From assembly GCA_017656345.1 (NCBI GenBank), contig JACDNZ010000007.1:27243-91242 (forward strand): 64,000 nucleotides of DNA. Direction: 5' to 3'. Source of the stretch: Thermosipho sp. (in: thermotogales). GTDB taxonomy: Bacteria; Thermotogota; Thermotogae; Thermotogales; Fervidobacteriaceae. A model generated the notes under the pieces. The model worked only from the letters and a program-made list of their open reading frames with translations, was not told where the DNA came from and did not search any database. The translations under genes and the position numbers were made by a program. Each line of letters opens with the position of its first letter. The first letter of the stretch is position 1. Positions 9,632 to 19,752 of the stretch are shown piece after piece.

Positions 9632-10699
9632 GTGTCATACCCGCGTTTGATAATAAATTTAGAAAAGATTTACCAAAATGCATATACTTTACAAAAAATA
9701 TGTGAAAAGAATGATATTGAATTAGTTGGAGTTACAAAACTTGTATTGGGTGATCCACAAATAGCGCAAGTATTAAAAGAAGCCGGAATAAATAAACTGG
9801 GAGATTCTCGATTAATTAATATTAAAAAAATGATTAAAAATAAAATTAGTGGACCTTTTCAATTACTTAGAATTCCTATGATTTCAGAGTTAGAAGAAGT
9901 TATTAAATATGTAGATGAAATATTAGTTTCAGAAATTGAAACAGCAATTATAATTGAAGAATTAGCAAAAAAGTACGATAAGAATATTCAAATCATTTTC
10001 ATGATTGACGTTGGTGATTTAAGGGAAGGTCTCTGGTATGAAGATGCTCCAAAAAAAATTGAAAAACTTGCTCAAAAACTTAAAACAGCCAAACTTAGAG
10101 GTATTGGCACGAATCTTGGATGTTTTGGAGGAGTTTTACCAACAGTTGATAACATGAATTTGATGATTGAAATAAAAAAATATCTTGAAGAAAAATTAGG
10201 TAAAGAATTGATTATATCAGGTGGTAATACTGTTGCATTAAATCTTCTTGAAACCGGAAATCTTCCAAAAGGGATTAATCAATTTAGAGTTGGTGAAGCA
10301 CTTTTACTTGGTACTGACGCAACTGGACATAGAGATATTCCATATCTTTCACAAGATACTGTCATATTAGAATCCGAAATTATTGAAATCGATTATAAAC
10401 CATCTGTCCCAGTTGGCGAAATTGGTAGAGATTCCATGGGTAGAATACCTCACTTTGAAGATAAAGGATGGAGAAAAAGAGCCATTTTAGCCATGGGGGA
10501 ACAAGATATTGATCCAAGAGGTTTAAAGCCATTCGATGAAAAACTTGAGATTCTACATGCCTCAAGCGATCATACTATAGTTGATATAAGTGATTCAGAA
10601 AATGATTACTCACTTGGAAATATTATCAGATTTCATATGTCATACGGTTGTGCTTTGCGAGCCTTTACAAGTCCTTATGTCGAAAAAATTTATAAATAA
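9632..10699 (+). CDS. Ornithine-racemase-like PLP enzyme (alanine racemase fold type III)
   Basis: 355 aa with the alanine-racemase N-terminal barrel: YPRLIINLEKIYQNA, then GVTKLVLGDP carrying the PLP lysine, then LISGGNTVAL and the phosphate-binding segment INQFRVGEALLLG. Length and layout resemble clostridial ornithine racemase (Orr) more than Alr. Thermotogales peptidoglycan contains D-lysine, so a basic amino-acid racemase for cell wall use is plausible; the substrate cannot be read from the sequence. GTG start with AAGGAGG eight bases upstream. Confidence 0.75.
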   Translation: MSYPRLIINLEKIYQNAYTLQKICEKNDIELVGVTKLVLGDPQIAQVLKEAGINKLGDSRLINIKKMIKNKISGPFQLLRIPMISELEEVIKYVDEILVSEIETAIIIEELAKKYDKNIQIIFMIDVGDLREGLWYEDAPKKIEKLAQKLKTAKLRGIGTNLGCFGGVLPTVDNMNLMIEIKKYLEEKLGKELIISGGNTVALNLLETGNLPKGINQFRVGEALLLGTDATGHRDIPYLSQDTVILESEIIEIDYKPSVPVGEIGRDSMGRIPHFEDKGWRKRAILAMGEQDIDPRGLKPFDEKLEILHASSDHTIVDISDSENDYSLGNIIRFHMSYGCALRAFTSPYVEKIYK

Positions 10700-10724
10700 A
10701 AACTCCCGCAATCGCGGGAGTTTT
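10699..10724. terminator. Bidirectional terminator between the racemase and the Xer-like gene
   Basis: Eight-bp stem ACTCCCGC/GCGGGAGT with loop AATC, flanked by A-rich and T-rich arms on both sides. It serves the racemase on the plus strand and the Xer-like gene on the minus strand. Confidence 0.88.
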
Positions 10725-10739
10725 TATCATTTATTGAAT

Positions 10740-11837
10740 TTATAATTTTGACTGTTCGTAAAACGCCACTCGTAATTTTCCTACCAGCAAAATGAAATAA
10801 TTTTCCCCTTCTTTTCTTTTAATTTCATATCCGAGTTTTGTAAGGAATTTTTGCCATTCATCCAAATTTCTCACAACAAAAATGGTATTTAATCTTGAAA
10901 ATTTCTCTCCCTTTTTTATATAAGCTGTTCGTGAAACAATATAAGCATTTTCAATTTTTCTAACTGGAATAGCTAGTTTTGTAAAAAATTCCAACACTGG
11001 CTCTAAATCATCAACAACTTCTATTGAAAGTATAGTCCTTAAATCTCCTTTTTCAGCAATATATCTTGCAATATCTTCTATAGTTTTTGTTGAATTATAT
11101 CTAAACAAATCCATAACATAAGGTAAAGATGGCTGAGCAATTACTTGTCTTCCAACGGCAACATTCCTTAAAATTTCCACAGATAGAGGTTTAGTAAGAC
11201 TTATCGCTGCTTTCTTCTGCAACCCCCTTAACATTAACGCTAAATACGAGGGTTTTACAGGATTTCCTTCAGCTGTTGAAATTAAGTAAACATCTCTTCC
11301 TTCATACTTATTAAGCCACTTATCTAATGGTGGTAAAATTGAATAGGATGTATTTTCCTCTTTAACAAAAATTTTGCCATTTTTTACATCTGTACCTTTC
11401 AAATTCACAATTTCACCAGATTTTAAACCTATAATCCCTGCCAATCCCACAAGTAAAACATATTTTTCGTTACCTTTTTCAGCCATTTTTTCAGCTTCTT
11501 CATATAATTTCCAGAAATCTAAAAATGATATCATCTCGTAATCTGCTCTTTTATAAGGTACTTTTAATTCCTCAACAACCTCAGCAAAAATTACCGGATA
11601 AAATCTTTGTAAAAACGAACGTAAAGGAACAAAATACTGTCGCCAAGCAGTGTGTTTATATGTAGTCCTAATCTTGTCTAACCATTTTTTTACATTTTCA
11701 ACTGTTATTTCTTCATTAACATATTTTAAAAAAGACTCAACCATTGAGATATAATTTTTTTTAGTATTTTCAGAGATGTTTTGATTACTAACATATTCAA
11801 TAAATCTTTTCAAATCATTGGGTTTATTCTTTGACAT
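10740..11837 (-). CDS. Xer-like tyrosine recombinase homologue with degenerate active site
   Basis: 365 aa. The N-terminal part resembles the SAM-like core-binding domain (SENTKKNYISMVESFLKYV; TAWRQYFVPLRSFLQRF), and the centre resembles the catalytic domain. Active-site positions are lost: the first arginine in the GLRxxEL motif is K139 (GLKSGEI), the HxLRH box reads EILRN (E221, R224, N225), the LGH box reads FRY, and no tyrosine sits nine residues later. About 100 further residues follow that are not part of standard XerC/D. It is therefore probably a DNA-binding or structural protein, not an active recombinase. Start chosen at 11837 because CGGAGGTG lies at 11843-11850; an upstream start is possible. 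It is a lone gene. Confidence 0.65.
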   Translation of the reverse strand: MSKNKPNDLKRFIEYVSNQNISENTKKNYISMVESFLKYVNEEITVENVKKWLDKIRTTYKHTAWRQYFVPLRSFLQRFYPVIFAEVVEELKVPYKRADYEMISFLDFWKLYEEAEKMAEKGNEKYVLLVGLAGIIGLKSGEIVNLKGTDVKNGKIFVKEENTSYSILPPLDKWLNKYEGRDVYLISTAEGNPVKPSYLALMLRGLQKKAAISLTKPLSVEILRNVAVGRQVIAQPSLPYVMDLFRYNSTKTIEDIARYIAEKGDLRTILSIEVVDDLEPVLEFFTKLAIPVRKIENAYIVSRTAYIKKGEKFSRLNTIFVVRNLDEWQKFLTKLGYEIKRKEGENYFILLVGKLRVAFYEQSKL

Positions 11838-11960
11838 CCAGACACCTCCGTTCTTAGTTATCTTCGTTTTCATTATAGCATACTTATTAATGTAAAATTC
11901 TTATTTAATATTTTAAATGAGTTACAGTTAGCATCACTAATTTTTCGGTTTTGTTACAAA

Positions 11961-12971
11961 TTAATAAATAAAACAGGCATCTCCAAAAGAAAAGAACCTA
12001 TATCTTTCTTTCACTGCTATATTATATGCTTTTAATATAAAATCTTTACCGGCAAATGCTGAAACAAGCATTAACAAAGTTGACCTTGGAAGATGAAAGT
12101 TAGTTATCAAAGCATCAGTTAATTTAAATTCAAACGGAGGATAAATAAATATATCGGTTTTTCCGTGATAATGATCCTTTTTGGGTAATCTAGCTATTGT
12201 TTCCAATGTCCTCACACTAGTAGTGCCAACTGCAACTATTCTTCCATTATTTTTCTTGTAATCTCTTATCTTTTCAACTGTACTTTTTGGAACATAGTAT
12301 GTTTCAGAGTGCATTTTATGTTCTTCGACCTTTTCTGCTTTTACAGGGCGAAATGTACCAAGACCTACATGTAGAATAACATCTGCAAATTCCACTCCTT
12401 TTTTTTCCAACTCTTTTAGTAACCGTCCTGTAAAATGCAACCCAGCTGTTGGTGCTGCAACTGATCCCATTTCTTTTGAATACACCGTTTGATATCTATT
12501 AAAAGAAATATTATCACTTTTTATATACGGTGGTAGAGGAGCTCTACCATACTGAAATATTTTTTCATCACTTTCAACGTTAAATTCTAATATTCTAGAT
12601 CCTTCTTCCGCCCAATCTTTACATGTAGCTTCTAAAAAGTCACCAAATATTATTTTGGTTCCTTTTTTTACCTTACTTCCAGGTTTTACAAGTGCTTTCC
12701 ACACACCTTTGTCAATTTTTTCAAGTAACAACACTTCAATTTTTGCACCTGTTACTTTTTTCCCATATAATCTTGCCGGGATCACTTTAGTTATATTCCT
12801 TACCAGTAAATCACCTTCACCTAAATATTCAATAATATCTTTAAAAATTTTGTGTTCAATAGTTCCTAAACTCCTATTTAAAACCATTAACCTAGATGAA
12901 TCGCGCGGTTCAACTGGTTCTTGCGCTATCAATTCTTCAGGTAAATAATAGTCAAAATCTTTTACTTCCAA
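11961..12971 (-). CDS. queA: S-adenosylmethionine:tRNA ribosyltransferase-isomerase QueA
   Basis: Builds epoxyqueuosine on tRNA by transferring the ribosyl part of SAM to preQ1. 336 aa, usual length. Typical segments: [41 protein letters not shown] and [22 protein letters not shown]. Starts with TTG; GGAGGG lies seven bases upstream. The 51-base gap from rpsO is mostly a strong terminator, so queA must depend on read-through or on a promoter hidden in rpsO. Confidence 0.96.
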   Translation of the reverse strand: MEVKDFDYYLPEELIAQEPVEPRDSSRLMVLNRSLGTIEHKIFKDIIEYLGEGDLLVRNITKVIPARLYGKKVTGAKIEVLLLEKIDKGVWKALVKPGSKVKKGTKIIFGDFLEATCKDWAEEGSRILEFNVESDEKIFQYGRAPLPPYIKSDNISFNRYQTVYSKEMGSVAAPTAGLHFTGRLLKELEKKGVEFADVILHVGLGTFRPVKAEKVEEHKMHSETYYVPKSTVEKIRDYKKNNGRIVAVGTTSVRTLETIARLPKKDHYHGKTDIFIYPPFEFKLTDALITNFHLPRSTLLMLVSAFAGKDFILKAYNIAVKERYRFFSFGDACFIY

Positions 12972-12989
12972 TATGTAACCCTCCTTAAA

Positions 12990-13020
12990 AATTTGGGGAG
13001 GTTTAAAACCTCCCCAAATT
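12990..13020 (-). terminator. Terminator between rpsO and queA
   Basis: Thirty-one-base nearly perfect palindrome with 15-base arms beginning AATTTGGGGAGG, followed on the minus strand by TTTTT. It starts two bases after the rpsO stop and ends immediately before the queA ribosome binding site. Confidence 0.85.
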
Positions 13021-13022
13021 CA

Positions 13023-13277
13023 TTATTTTCTCAATCCAAGTTTTTGAATTACCTGCTTATACGATTCAGGATCTTTGTTTCTCAAATATTTTAATATCTT
13101 TCTTCTTCTACCAACCAATTTCATAAGTCCTCTTCTTGAATGGAAATCTTTTGGATGCTTCTTCAAGTGCTCTGTTAAATGTTTAATTCTAGCAGTTAAT
13201 AAAGCTACTTGAACTTCTGCACTTCCAGTATCTCCTTCATGGATTTGAAATTCCTTAATGATTTCCTCTTTGTTCAT
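13023..13277 (-). CDS. rpsO: 30S ribosomal protein S15
   Basis: Primary 16S rRNA-binding protein of the small subunit platform, 84 aa. The S15 signature is clear: [34 protein letters not shown] and the C-terminal LGLRK. Start taken at 13277, where GGAGGTG (13284-13290) is properly spaced; an upstream in-frame start would add five residues. The mRNA leader folds into a hairpin next to the ribosome binding site (13301-13340), the expected place for S15 autoregulation. Confidence 0.97.
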   Translation of the reverse strand: MNKEEIIKEFQIHEGDTGSAEVQVALLTARIKHLTEHLKKHPKDFHSRRGLMKLVGRRRKILKYLRNKDPESYKQVIQKLGLRK

Positions 13278-13300
13278 CCACAACACCTCCATAATATATT

Positions 13301-13340
13301 CCCGCTACCAAGTATGGGCTACACCCAAACCGAGTAGGGG
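13301..13340 (-). promoter_or_regulatory. Candidate ribosomal protein S15 autoregulatory leader
   Basis: In the rpsO 5' leader, minus strand: CCCCTAC pairs with GTAG-C-GGG (seven pairs, one bulged C), and inside it TGGG pairs with CCCA around TGTAG. Self-complementary AATATATT copies flank the stem and could extend it. The structure ends just before the ribosome binding site. S15 leaders of several unrelated types repress their own translation in other bacteria; assignment here is by position and structure only. Confidence 0.5.
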
Positions 13341-13382
13341 TCAATAATATATTAAACCATAAAATCTGAAAAGTCAATACCA

Positions 13383-13410
13383 TTGACAATAAATCTTCAT
13401 TTGTTATAAT
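13383..13410 (+). promoter_or_regulatory. Consensus promoter of the FTR1 permease gene
   Basis: TTGACA at 13383-13388, 16-bp spacer, TATAAT at 13405-13410. Both hexamers are exact consensus. Confidence 0.85.
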
Positions 13411-13433
13411 TGAAATTGAAACTCAATCTCAAT
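13409..13433 (+). promoter_or_regulatory. Candidate metal-responsive operator at the FTR1 promoter
   Basis: Inverted repeat ATTGAAATTGA-AAC-TCAATCTCAAT; the 11-base arms match at 10 of 11 positions. It overlaps the end of the -10 and the transcription start, so bound protein would block a perfect promoter. Because it controls an iron permease, a Fur- or DtxR-type iron repressor is the natural candidate; the sequence is not a classical Fur box. Confidence 0.6.
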
Positions 13434-13452
13434 AAGAAAAGGTGGTACAAGC

Positions 13453-14244
13453 ATGGCTGTATTATTGATAACTTTTAGAGAAAGTTTAGAAGCCGCACTT
13501 ATTGTTGGGATTCTTTTTGCTTTTCTTAAAAAAAACAATCTTCCTATTTTTAAAAAGCAAGTTTGGCTCGGAGTAATTTTTGGAGTTATATTAAGTATAA
13601 TCATTGGTATCATTTTTGTAGCTGCTGAAAATATCTTTGACAAAACTACAGAAAGAATATTTGAAGGTATTATATCACTCATTGGAGCATTTCTTATCTC
13701 AACTCTCATTCTTTGGTTAAATAAGAATAAGTCTTTTAAAAAGCAAATCGAAGGTAAATTGAATAACTTTATTATATCTCGTAATTTTGGTAAAATTTTG
13801 TTGCTTGTTACTCTTTTAAATATTCTCCGTGAAGGTTTTGAAACTGTTATATTTTTATATTCAATTCCTGGCGAAAATTATCCTTATCTTTTTACAGGTA
13901 TTCTTGGGGTAATCATCGCTATTACTCTCGCATACCTTCTATTTAAAGGTTTTATTAAATTGAAACTCTCAAACCTTTTTAAAATTACGAACTTTTTACT
14001 TATATTATTTGCTGGCGGTTTAGTTGCTTATGGGATTCATGAACTTCAAGAAGCACATGTTATACCCATAATAATTGAACATATCTACGATATCAATTGG
14101 CTTATTAACGAAAAAGGAACTCTCGGTAGCATTTTAAAAGGATTGCTCGGGTATAATGGAAACCCATCATTGATCGAAACTGTGGCATATTGGACATATT
14201 TAATCCCCTCTATGTTTTTTTTATTCTTAAAAAAAGAAAAATAA
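13453..14244 (+). CDS. FTR1-family high-affinity iron permease
   Basis: Integral membrane iron transporter, 263 aa with about seven hydrophobic segments. Both hallmark RExxE iron-binding motifs are present: RESLE (residues 9-13) in the first helix and REGFE (from residue 126) in the fourth. No ferroxidase or cupredoxin partner (EfeO/EfeB type) is adjacent, so it may work alone, possibly on Fe2+ in an anaerobe. It is a single-gene unit with a consensus promoter, an inverted-repeat operator and its own terminator. GGTGG precedes the ATG. Confidence 0.88.
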   Translation: MAVLLITFRESLEAALIVGILFAFLKKNNLPIFKKQVWLGVIFGVILSIIIGIIFVAAENIFDKTTERIFEGIISLIGAFLISTLILWLNKNKSFKKQIEGKLNNFIISRNFGKILLLVTLLNILREGFETVIFLYSIPGENYPYLFTGILGVIIAITLAYLLFKGFIKLKLSNLFKITNFLLILFAGGLVAYGIHELQEAHVIPIIIEHIYDINWLINEKGTLGSILKGLLGYNGNPSLIETVAYWTYLIPSMFFLFLKKEK

Positions 14245-14250
14245 AAAGAA

Positions 14251-14278
14251 AACCACCTCTTTTGAGGTGGTTTTTTAT
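14251..14278 (+). terminator. Terminator after the FTR1 gene
   Basis: Nine-bp stem AACCACCTC/GAGGTGGTT with loop TTTT, followed by TTTT. The opposite strand is also T-rich, so it could act in both directions, but the converging proS gene ends 120 bases away. Confidence 0.85.
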
Positions 14279-14396
14279 TATTAAATTAAAATCTTACATA
14301 ACTAGTAACTTCTATTTTTGGCTTTAAACTTCATAAAAATATACAACAAAAAATTTGACTTCAACCATTCTACATGTTTTATATAATTAACTCTTT

Positions 14397-16100
14397 TTAT
14401 TTTAAATACTCATCTTTCATCTCATTTAATGAAGCCAGGATTTCATTTAAATCTGCTTTAACTATTTTCTTCTTCCCAGTTCTATCTTTTAACTCAACTT
14501 GTCCATTTTTGTATAATTTACCAACAGTTATTCTTATTGGAAAACCTATTAAATCTGCATCTTTAAATTTGACTCCAGGGGAAACTTCCCTATCATCAAT
14601 AATAACATCAATATTGTTTTTAATCAGAAAATCATAAAGCTTTTCAGAAAATTCTTTTTCTAGTTGTTTACCAACAACTGTTACAATTACTTCAAAGGGA
14701 GCTACTGAAATTGGCCAAATTATTCCATTTTCATCATGTAACTGCTCTACAACTGCACCTAAAGTTCTGGAAATTCCCCAACCATAACATCCCATAATAA
14801 ATGGTTTTAATTTTCCATCTTTATCCATATATTTTACTCCCATTGTCTCTGAGTACTTTGTTCCTAGCTTAAAAATATGTCCTAACTCAATTCCTTTTTC
14901 ACTTTTTAAAGGTTTTCCACAAACTGGACATGGTTCACCTTTTTGGACTACGATTAGGTCTGTATATTCTTTTATTTCAAAATCTCTTCCATGATTTACA
15001 TTTATATAGTGATAATCCTCTTTCATTCCACCAACTACAAAATTTTTCAAATATTTTACCCCATAGTCTGCAATTATTCTCACGTTTTTAAGGTTAACCG
15101 GGCCTAAAAATCCAATAGGCACACCGAACTCTTCTAATATTTCCTCAGGGAGTGCCATTTGAAGTGATTGATCACCTAAATAGGCTTTTAATTTTTCAAA
15201 ATTAAGTTCTCGATCCCCTGGAACTAATGCCATTACAAATCCTTTTCTCCCCTTAAATATTAACGATTTAACAATACGCCTTGTTTCAACATTTAAAAAT
15301 TCTGCTACTTGTTCTACAGTTCTTACATTTGGGGTATAAACAAGTTCTATTGCTTTTTCTTCTTCATCATAAACTTTATATTCACCTTTGTAAGGCACTC
15401 TCTCATCACTACCTGCATATCCACATTCACAATACAAGACATTACTTTCACCTGTTTTAGCAAATGCAACAAACTCATGTGATTCACTTCCACCAATAGC
15501 TCCAGAAGATGCTTCAATAACTGTATATCTTAACCCTACTCTCTCCATTATTTTTGAATAAGCATCTTTAAATTTTAAATAAACCTTGTCCAATGATTCC
15601 CAAGAATCATGAAAACTGTATGCATCCTTCATTATAAACTCTCTCGCTCTTAATACTCCAAATCTTGGCCTAATTTCATCTCTATATTTGCTCGCAATTT
15701 GATACAAAGTTACAGGAAGTTGTTTATATGAAGTAAGTTCATTTTTTACTAATTCTGTAACAAGTTCTTCGTGAGTAGGACCTAATGTAAAATCTCTGTT
15801 ATGTCTATCCTTTAACTTCATCATTTCAGGTCCATAGTCATCCCATCTACCACTTTTCTGCCATAGTTCCGCAGGTTGAATTATTGGCATCAATATTTCT
15901 TGCCCTCCAATTTTATTCATCTCTTCCCTAACAATATTTTCAATCTTAAGTAAAGATCGTCTTGCAAGCGGAAGATAAGTATACACACCTGCAGCAATTT
16001 TTCTAACAAATCCAGCTCTTTGTAATAACGCTTGACTTGGTATTTCAGCATCAGCTGGATCTTCTCTTAAAGTTGGAGCATATAACTGTGAAAATCTCAT
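14397..16100 (-). CDS. proS: Prolyl-tRNA synthetase (bacterial type with editing insert)
   Basis: Class II aminoacyl-tRNA synthetase, 567 aa. Begins [20 protein letters not shown]; class II motif 2 is the [17 protein letters not shown] region, the editing insertion lies at roughly 220-400, and motif 3 and the anticodon-binding domain follow ([20 protein letters not shown]). ATG at 16100 chosen over an upstream in-frame start: GGAGGTGG precedes it and it overlaps the cysS stop as ATGA. Third gene of the gltX-cysS-proS operon. No clear terminator follows. Confidence 0.96.
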   Translation of the reverse strand: MRFSQLYAPTLREDPADAEIPSQALLQRAGFVRKIAAGVYTYLPLARRSLLKIENIVREEMNKIGGQEILMPIIQPAELWQKSGRWDDYGPEMMKLKDRHNRDFTLGPTHEELVTELVKNELTSYKQLPVTLYQIASKYRDEIRPRFGVLRAREFIMKDAYSFHDSWESLDKVYLKFKDAYSKIMERVGLRYTVIEASSGAIGGSESHEFVAFAKTGESNVLYCECGYAGSDERVPYKGEYKVYDEEEKAIELVYTPNVRTVEQVAEFLNVETRRIVKSLIFKGRKGFVMALVPGDRELNFEKLKAYLGDQSLQMALPEEILEEFGVPIGFLGPVNLKNVRIIADYGVKYLKNFVVGGMKEDYHYINVNHGRDFEIKEYTDLIVVQKGEPCPVCGKPLKSEKGIELGHIFKLGTKYSETMGVKYMDKDGKLKPFIMGCYGWGISRTLGAVVEQLHDENGIIWPISVAPFEVIVTVVGKQLEKEFSEKLYDFLIKNNIDVIIDDREVSPGVKFKDADLIGFPIRITVGKLYKNGQVELKDRTGKKKIVKADLNEILASLNEMKDEYLK

Positions 16101-17509
16101 TGGTCCACCTCCATATTTCTTTCCCATTTTGTTCCTTCAGGAGTATCTTTTATGCTTATTCCCGCATTTTTTAAAGCATCTCTTATTTGATCGGCTGCTA
16201 AATAATTTTTCTCTTTCCTAAAATATTGTCTTACTTTCAATATTTCTTCAATTATCTTCTCTGAATCTGAAGCTTCTCCTATTTTTACACCACCTTCAAA
16301 TATTCCTAAAACATTTCCAAAAACTCTGGTAATTAAATGATAAATTTTTAAAGATTTTTCGTCATTTCCTTCATCCATTGCTTTGTTTAAATCTCTGGAT
16401 AAATCAAATATCAATGCAATTGCTTTTGGAGTATTAAAATCGTCTTCCAATGCTTCTATGAACCTTGATTCCATATCATTCATAAATTGATCTCTCTTTG
16501 GAACAAGTGAATATGGGTATTTTTCTTCAAATCTATTCAATGTATTTATTACTTTCATAGCTGCTTTTTTATTCTCCAATAATATTTCATCTGAAAATTC
16601 AATTGGGGTTCTATAATGTTTTGAAAGCAAAAATAGTTTCACTGCATCTTTACCATATCTTTTTACTGCTTCTCTTACAAGAAATACATTACCTATAGAC
16701 TTACTCATCTTATCTCCCCGGGTAATTATCATTCCATTATGCATCCAATACTTTGCAAAAGGCTTGCCAGTTAACGCTTCACTCTGTGCTTTTTCATCTT
16801 CATGGTGAGGAAAGATAAGATCTTCGCCTCCAGCATGTATATCAAATGTATCACCTAAAAGTTTTTGTGACATAACTGAACATTCAATATGCCATCCAGG
16901 TCTACCACAACTCCAGGGACTTTCCCAATTAGGTTCCCCTGGCTTAACAGCCTTCCAAAGTGCAAAATCCAAAGGATCTTTTTTTAAAGTATTAACTTCC
17001 ACTCTTGCACCGGATATTAGGTCTTCTATCTTCTTTCCAGAAAGTTCTCCATATTTCTCAAATTTTCTTACACTAAAATACACATCACCATTTTCTGCAA
17101 CATATGCATAACCTTTTGATATTAATTTACCTACAGCATCTACAATTTCTTTAACATAATCCGTTGTTCTCGGATGAAAATTAGCAGCTCGTAATCCCAG
17201 ACTTTGAGCATCTTTCCAATATTCAACTATAAATGTATCTGCTACATCTTTAAAATCCACACCCCATTCATTAGCTTCGTTTATTATTTTGTCATCAATG
17301 TCTGTAAAATTTTGAACCATTATTACTTTGTAACCTCTATACTCTAAAAATCTTCTAAATGCATCAAAAACTACCGCAGGCCTTGCATTACCAACATGAA
17401 TATAATTATAAACTGTTGGTCCACAAACATACATCTTTACAACGCCAGGTTCAAGAGTTTTTAATTCCTCTTTTTTACCAGTTGCGGTATTAGTAATAAA
17501 TATTGCCAT
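16097..17509 (-). CDS. cysS: Cysteinyl-tRNA synthetase
   Basis: Class I synthetase, 470 aa. The zinc/adenylate motif [19 protein letters not shown] includes the HIGH-equivalent, the zinc cysteine and histidines occur in [10 protein letters not shown] and [11 protein letters not shown], and the KMSKS loop reads [10 protein letters not shown]. Starts four bases after gltX with GGGGTGA, and couples to proS by ATGA. Confidence 0.97.
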   Translation of the reverse strand: MAIFITNTATGKKEELKTLEPGVVKMYVCGPTVYNYIHVGNARPAVVFDAFRRFLEYRGYKVIMVQNFTDIDDKIINEANEWGVDFKDVADTFIVEYWKDAQSLGLRAANFHPRTTDYVKEIVDAVGKLISKGYAYVAENGDVYFSVRKFEKYGELSGKKIEDLISGARVEVNTLKKDPLDFALWKAVKPGEPNWESPWSCGRPGWHIECSVMSQKLLGDTFDIHAGGEDLIFPHHEDEKAQSEALTGKPFAKYWMHNGMIITRGDKMSKSIGNVFLVREAVKRYGKDAVKLFLLSKHYRTPIEFSDEILLENKKAAMKVINTLNRFEEKYPYSLVPKRDQFMNDMESRFIEALEDDFNTPKAIALIFDLSRDLNKAMDEGNDEKSLKIYHLITRVFGNVLGIFEGGVKIGEASDSEKIIEEILKVRQYFRKEKNYLAADQIRDALKNAGISIKDTPEGTKWERNMEVDQ

Positions 17510-17513
17510 TTTT

Positions 17514-18935
17514 TCACCCCAAATGTTTCTTTATTCTGTTAATTATTTTTTCTTTTCCCAGTAAATATACCACATCAATCAATTCTGGACCTTCTTCTCG
17601 ACCTGTTAAAACTATCCTTAAATTCATATAAAAATCTTTCCCTTTCACTTTACTTCCTTTCATCGCATTTTTAAAAGCTTGATATATGGTTTTTTCATTC
17701 CAATCATCAATATTGCTTATTTCAATAATTAATTTTTTATAAACATCTTTAACTTCTTGCGAAAGCTCAATTTTACATTCTGGTTCAACAAAGAAAAATT
17801 CAACTAAATAAGGAATTTCTGTCAACTCTTCAACTCTATCTTTAATTGCTTTAATGAGATTGATAAACCATTCTTTATTATTTTCAATATCCTTTTCAGT
17901 AGAATACTTTAAAAGATAGGGTTTTGAAACTTCCAAAGCTTTCTCATCACTTAAATTTCTAAAATGTTCTGCATTCATCCATTTAAGTTTTTTAGGGTCA
18001 AAAATTGCTGGATTTTTTCCAAGTCTTTCTAACGAAAAAGCATCTATCATTTCCTCTAAACTCATTATTTCTTTTCCTTCAGGATGTGACCAGCCTAAAA
18101 GTGCCAAAAAGTTTACCACTGCTTCAGGTAAATAGCCTCTTTCTTTAAATTCTTCTACCGAAGTTGCTCCATGCCTTTTGCTCAGTTTTTTAGCGTCTGG
18201 CCCCAAAATCATCGAAACATGACCAAATTGTGGAGTTTCCCATCCAAATGCTTCGTACAAGGCAATTTGCTTTACTGTATTTGAAAGATGATCATCTCCC
18301 CTAATTACATGTGTAATTTTCATTAAATAATCATCAATCACGCATGCAAAATTATAAATTGGTATCCCATTACTTCTTATAATTGCAAAATCCCCGACAG
18401 TTCCTTCTTTGAAAACTACTTCTCCTTTTACAATATCATTTAAAACATATTCCTTTCTTGGCATGGAAAAATATATAGCAGGTTTTAACCCCTTTTCTTC
18501 ATATTCTTTTTTTCTTTCAGGAGTTGTAAAACTTTCAAGCATCTCCCTTGTATAATGTGGGGGTTTACCTTCAGAAAGAAGTTTCTCTCTCAAACTTTCA
18601 ATTTCTTCTGGATATGCATACACTTCATATGCTTTTCCTTCATCTATCAACTTTTGTGCATATTTTCGATAAATATCAAGTCTTTCACTTTGCCTGTATG
18701 GGCCAAATTCTCCGCCTACATCTGGACCTTCATCCCAATTTAATCCCAGCCATTTCAAAGCCTTTATCAATCCTTCTTCAAATTCCTTTTCAGATCTTTC
18801 AACATCTGTATCTTCAATTCTTAAAACAAATTTTCCTCCCATTTTCTTTGCATAAAGAAAATTAAATAATGCAGTACGAGCACCCCCAACATGTAAATAG
18901 CCTGTAGGACTTGGAGCAAATCTTAACCTTACCAT
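17514..18935 (-). CDS. gltX: Glutamyl-tRNA synthetase
   Basis: Class I synthetase, 473 aa. The signature [20 protein letters not shown] and the [14 protein letters not shown] loop are present. Thermotogales commonly have two GltX paralogues, one possibly acting on tRNA-Gln; which this is cannot be told here. Leads an operon of three synthetases. A -10-like TATAAT lies at 18979-18974 on the minus strand; the -35 is poor. No T-box leader was recognised. Confidence 0.95.
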   Translation of the reverse strand: MVRLRFAPSPTGYLHVGGARTALFNFLYAKKMGGKFVLRIEDTDVERSEKEFEEGLIKALKWLGLNWDEGPDVGGEFGPYRQSERLDIYRKYAQKLIDEGKAYEVYAYPEEIESLREKLLSEGKPPHYTREMLESFTTPERKKEYEEKGLKPAIYFSMPRKEYVLNDIVKGEVVFKEGTVGDFAIIRSNGIPIYNFACVIDDYLMKITHVIRGDDHLSNTVKQIALYEAFGWETPQFGHVSMILGPDAKKLSKRHGATSVEEFKERGYLPEAVVNFLALLGWSHPEGKEIMSLEEMIDAFSLERLGKNPAIFDPKKLKWMNAEHFRNLSDEKALEVSKPYLLKYSTEKDIENNKEWFINLIKAIKDRVEELTEIPYLVEFFFVEPECKIELSQEVKDVYKKLIIEISNIDDWNEKTIYQAFKNAMKGSKVKGKDFYMNLRIVLTGREEGPELIDVVYLLGKEKIINRIKKHLG

Positions 18936-19053
18936 TTCTGCACCTCCATTTTATCTTAATTTATCTTTGCTAAATTATACCATATAATACTAAAAGTATA
19001 TTTTTCCTCTTTTTAAAATAATATCACATTTACTGTTACAAAATATTTATTAA

Positions 19054-19081
19054 AAGCAGAGAGTTTATACACTCTCTGCTT
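19054..19081 (-). terminator. Terminator at the end of the copper operon
   Basis: Eleven-bp stem AAGCAGAGAGT/ACTCTCTGCTT with a six-base loop, followed on the minus strand by TTTAAT. It lies downstream of the last SHOCT gene. Confidence 0.8.
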
Positions 19082-19163
19082 AAAAACAAAATGAAAAATT
19101 AAAAATTTTTAAAATATAACCTTAATTTTTTATTCCACAACAATTACAAAATGTTTTTTCTCT

Positions 19164-19367
19164 CTACTGTTCAATAAGTCTTTTTCTTTTTAGATATTCC
19201 TCTTCACTAATTTCACCATTAACAAACTTTTCATTTAAAATTTTTAACGCATTGCTTTTTGCATCTTTATCATTATTCTGAAAATTTCTTAATTTTTTTA
19301 ATATATCTTCGTCTTTTAACAAATACCAAACAATAAAAATGAATCCTAATATAAAAATTACCATCAT
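19164..19367 (-). CDS. Small SHOCT-domain membrane protein
   Basis: 67 aa. Residues 1-18 form one hydrophobic segment (IFILGFIFIVWYLL), then a short linker and a C-terminal SHOCT motif ALKILNEKFVNGEISEEEY. SHOCT domains are short helical modules thought to mediate oligomerisation. It is a paralogue of the next upstream gene. Last gene of the csoR-copA operon. GGAGAGGAT precedes the ATG. Function unknown; a role in membrane metal stress is inferred from position only. Confidence 0.75.
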   Translation of the reverse strand: MMVIFILGFIFIVWYLLKDEDILKKLRNFQNNDKDAKSNALKILNEKFVNGEISEEEYLKRKRLIEQ

Positions 19368-19461
19368 TTTATCCTCTCCTTTTTTGATTTCTTATTTAAA
19401 ACTTACAAAAGTAATCTTTTAATAACTATTCCTCTGCTTCAAATTGCAATATTTTTTCTGG

Positions 19462-19731
19462 TTAATTTTTCATTATAATTTCTTTTTTTCTAAAATATTC
19501 TTCCACACTAATTTCACCTTTGGCTAGTTTTTCATTCAAAATTTTCATTATTTCAGTTTGAGAACTCTCAGTTTTATCCCTTTTTGAACTTAACCTAAAA
19601 ACTTTATACATAATATACAACACAATTACAAATAGCAAAGCAACAAATATCATTCCAATAAAATAACCAATCATTCCGTATCCAAAAAAGCCGTAAGGCC
19701 CAAAACCACACCAACCTAAACCATGAAACAT
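19462..19731 (-). CDS. Small SHOCT-domain membrane protein with Gly/Phe-rich N-terminus
   Basis: 89 aa. A glycine- and aromatic-rich start (MFHGLGWCGFGPYGFFGYG) leads into a single transmembrane helix at about residues 22-45, then a SHOCT motif IMKILNEKLAKGEISVEEY. The arrangement is common in proteins found in bacterial copper and silver operons. H3 and C8 could contact metal, which is speculative. AGGAGG lies upstream. Confidence 0.78.
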   Translation of the reverse strand: MFHGLGWCGFGPYGFFGYGMIGYFIGMIFVALLFVIVLYIMYKVFRLSSKRDKTESSQTEIMKILNEKLAKGEISVEEYFRKKEIIMKN

Positions 19732-19752
19732 AATTATTCCTCCTTTTCTACG

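Noticed and set aside
18936..19053. T-box riboswitch upstream of gltX
   Set aside because: No T-box sequence or antiterminator structure could be found in the short AT-rich leader.
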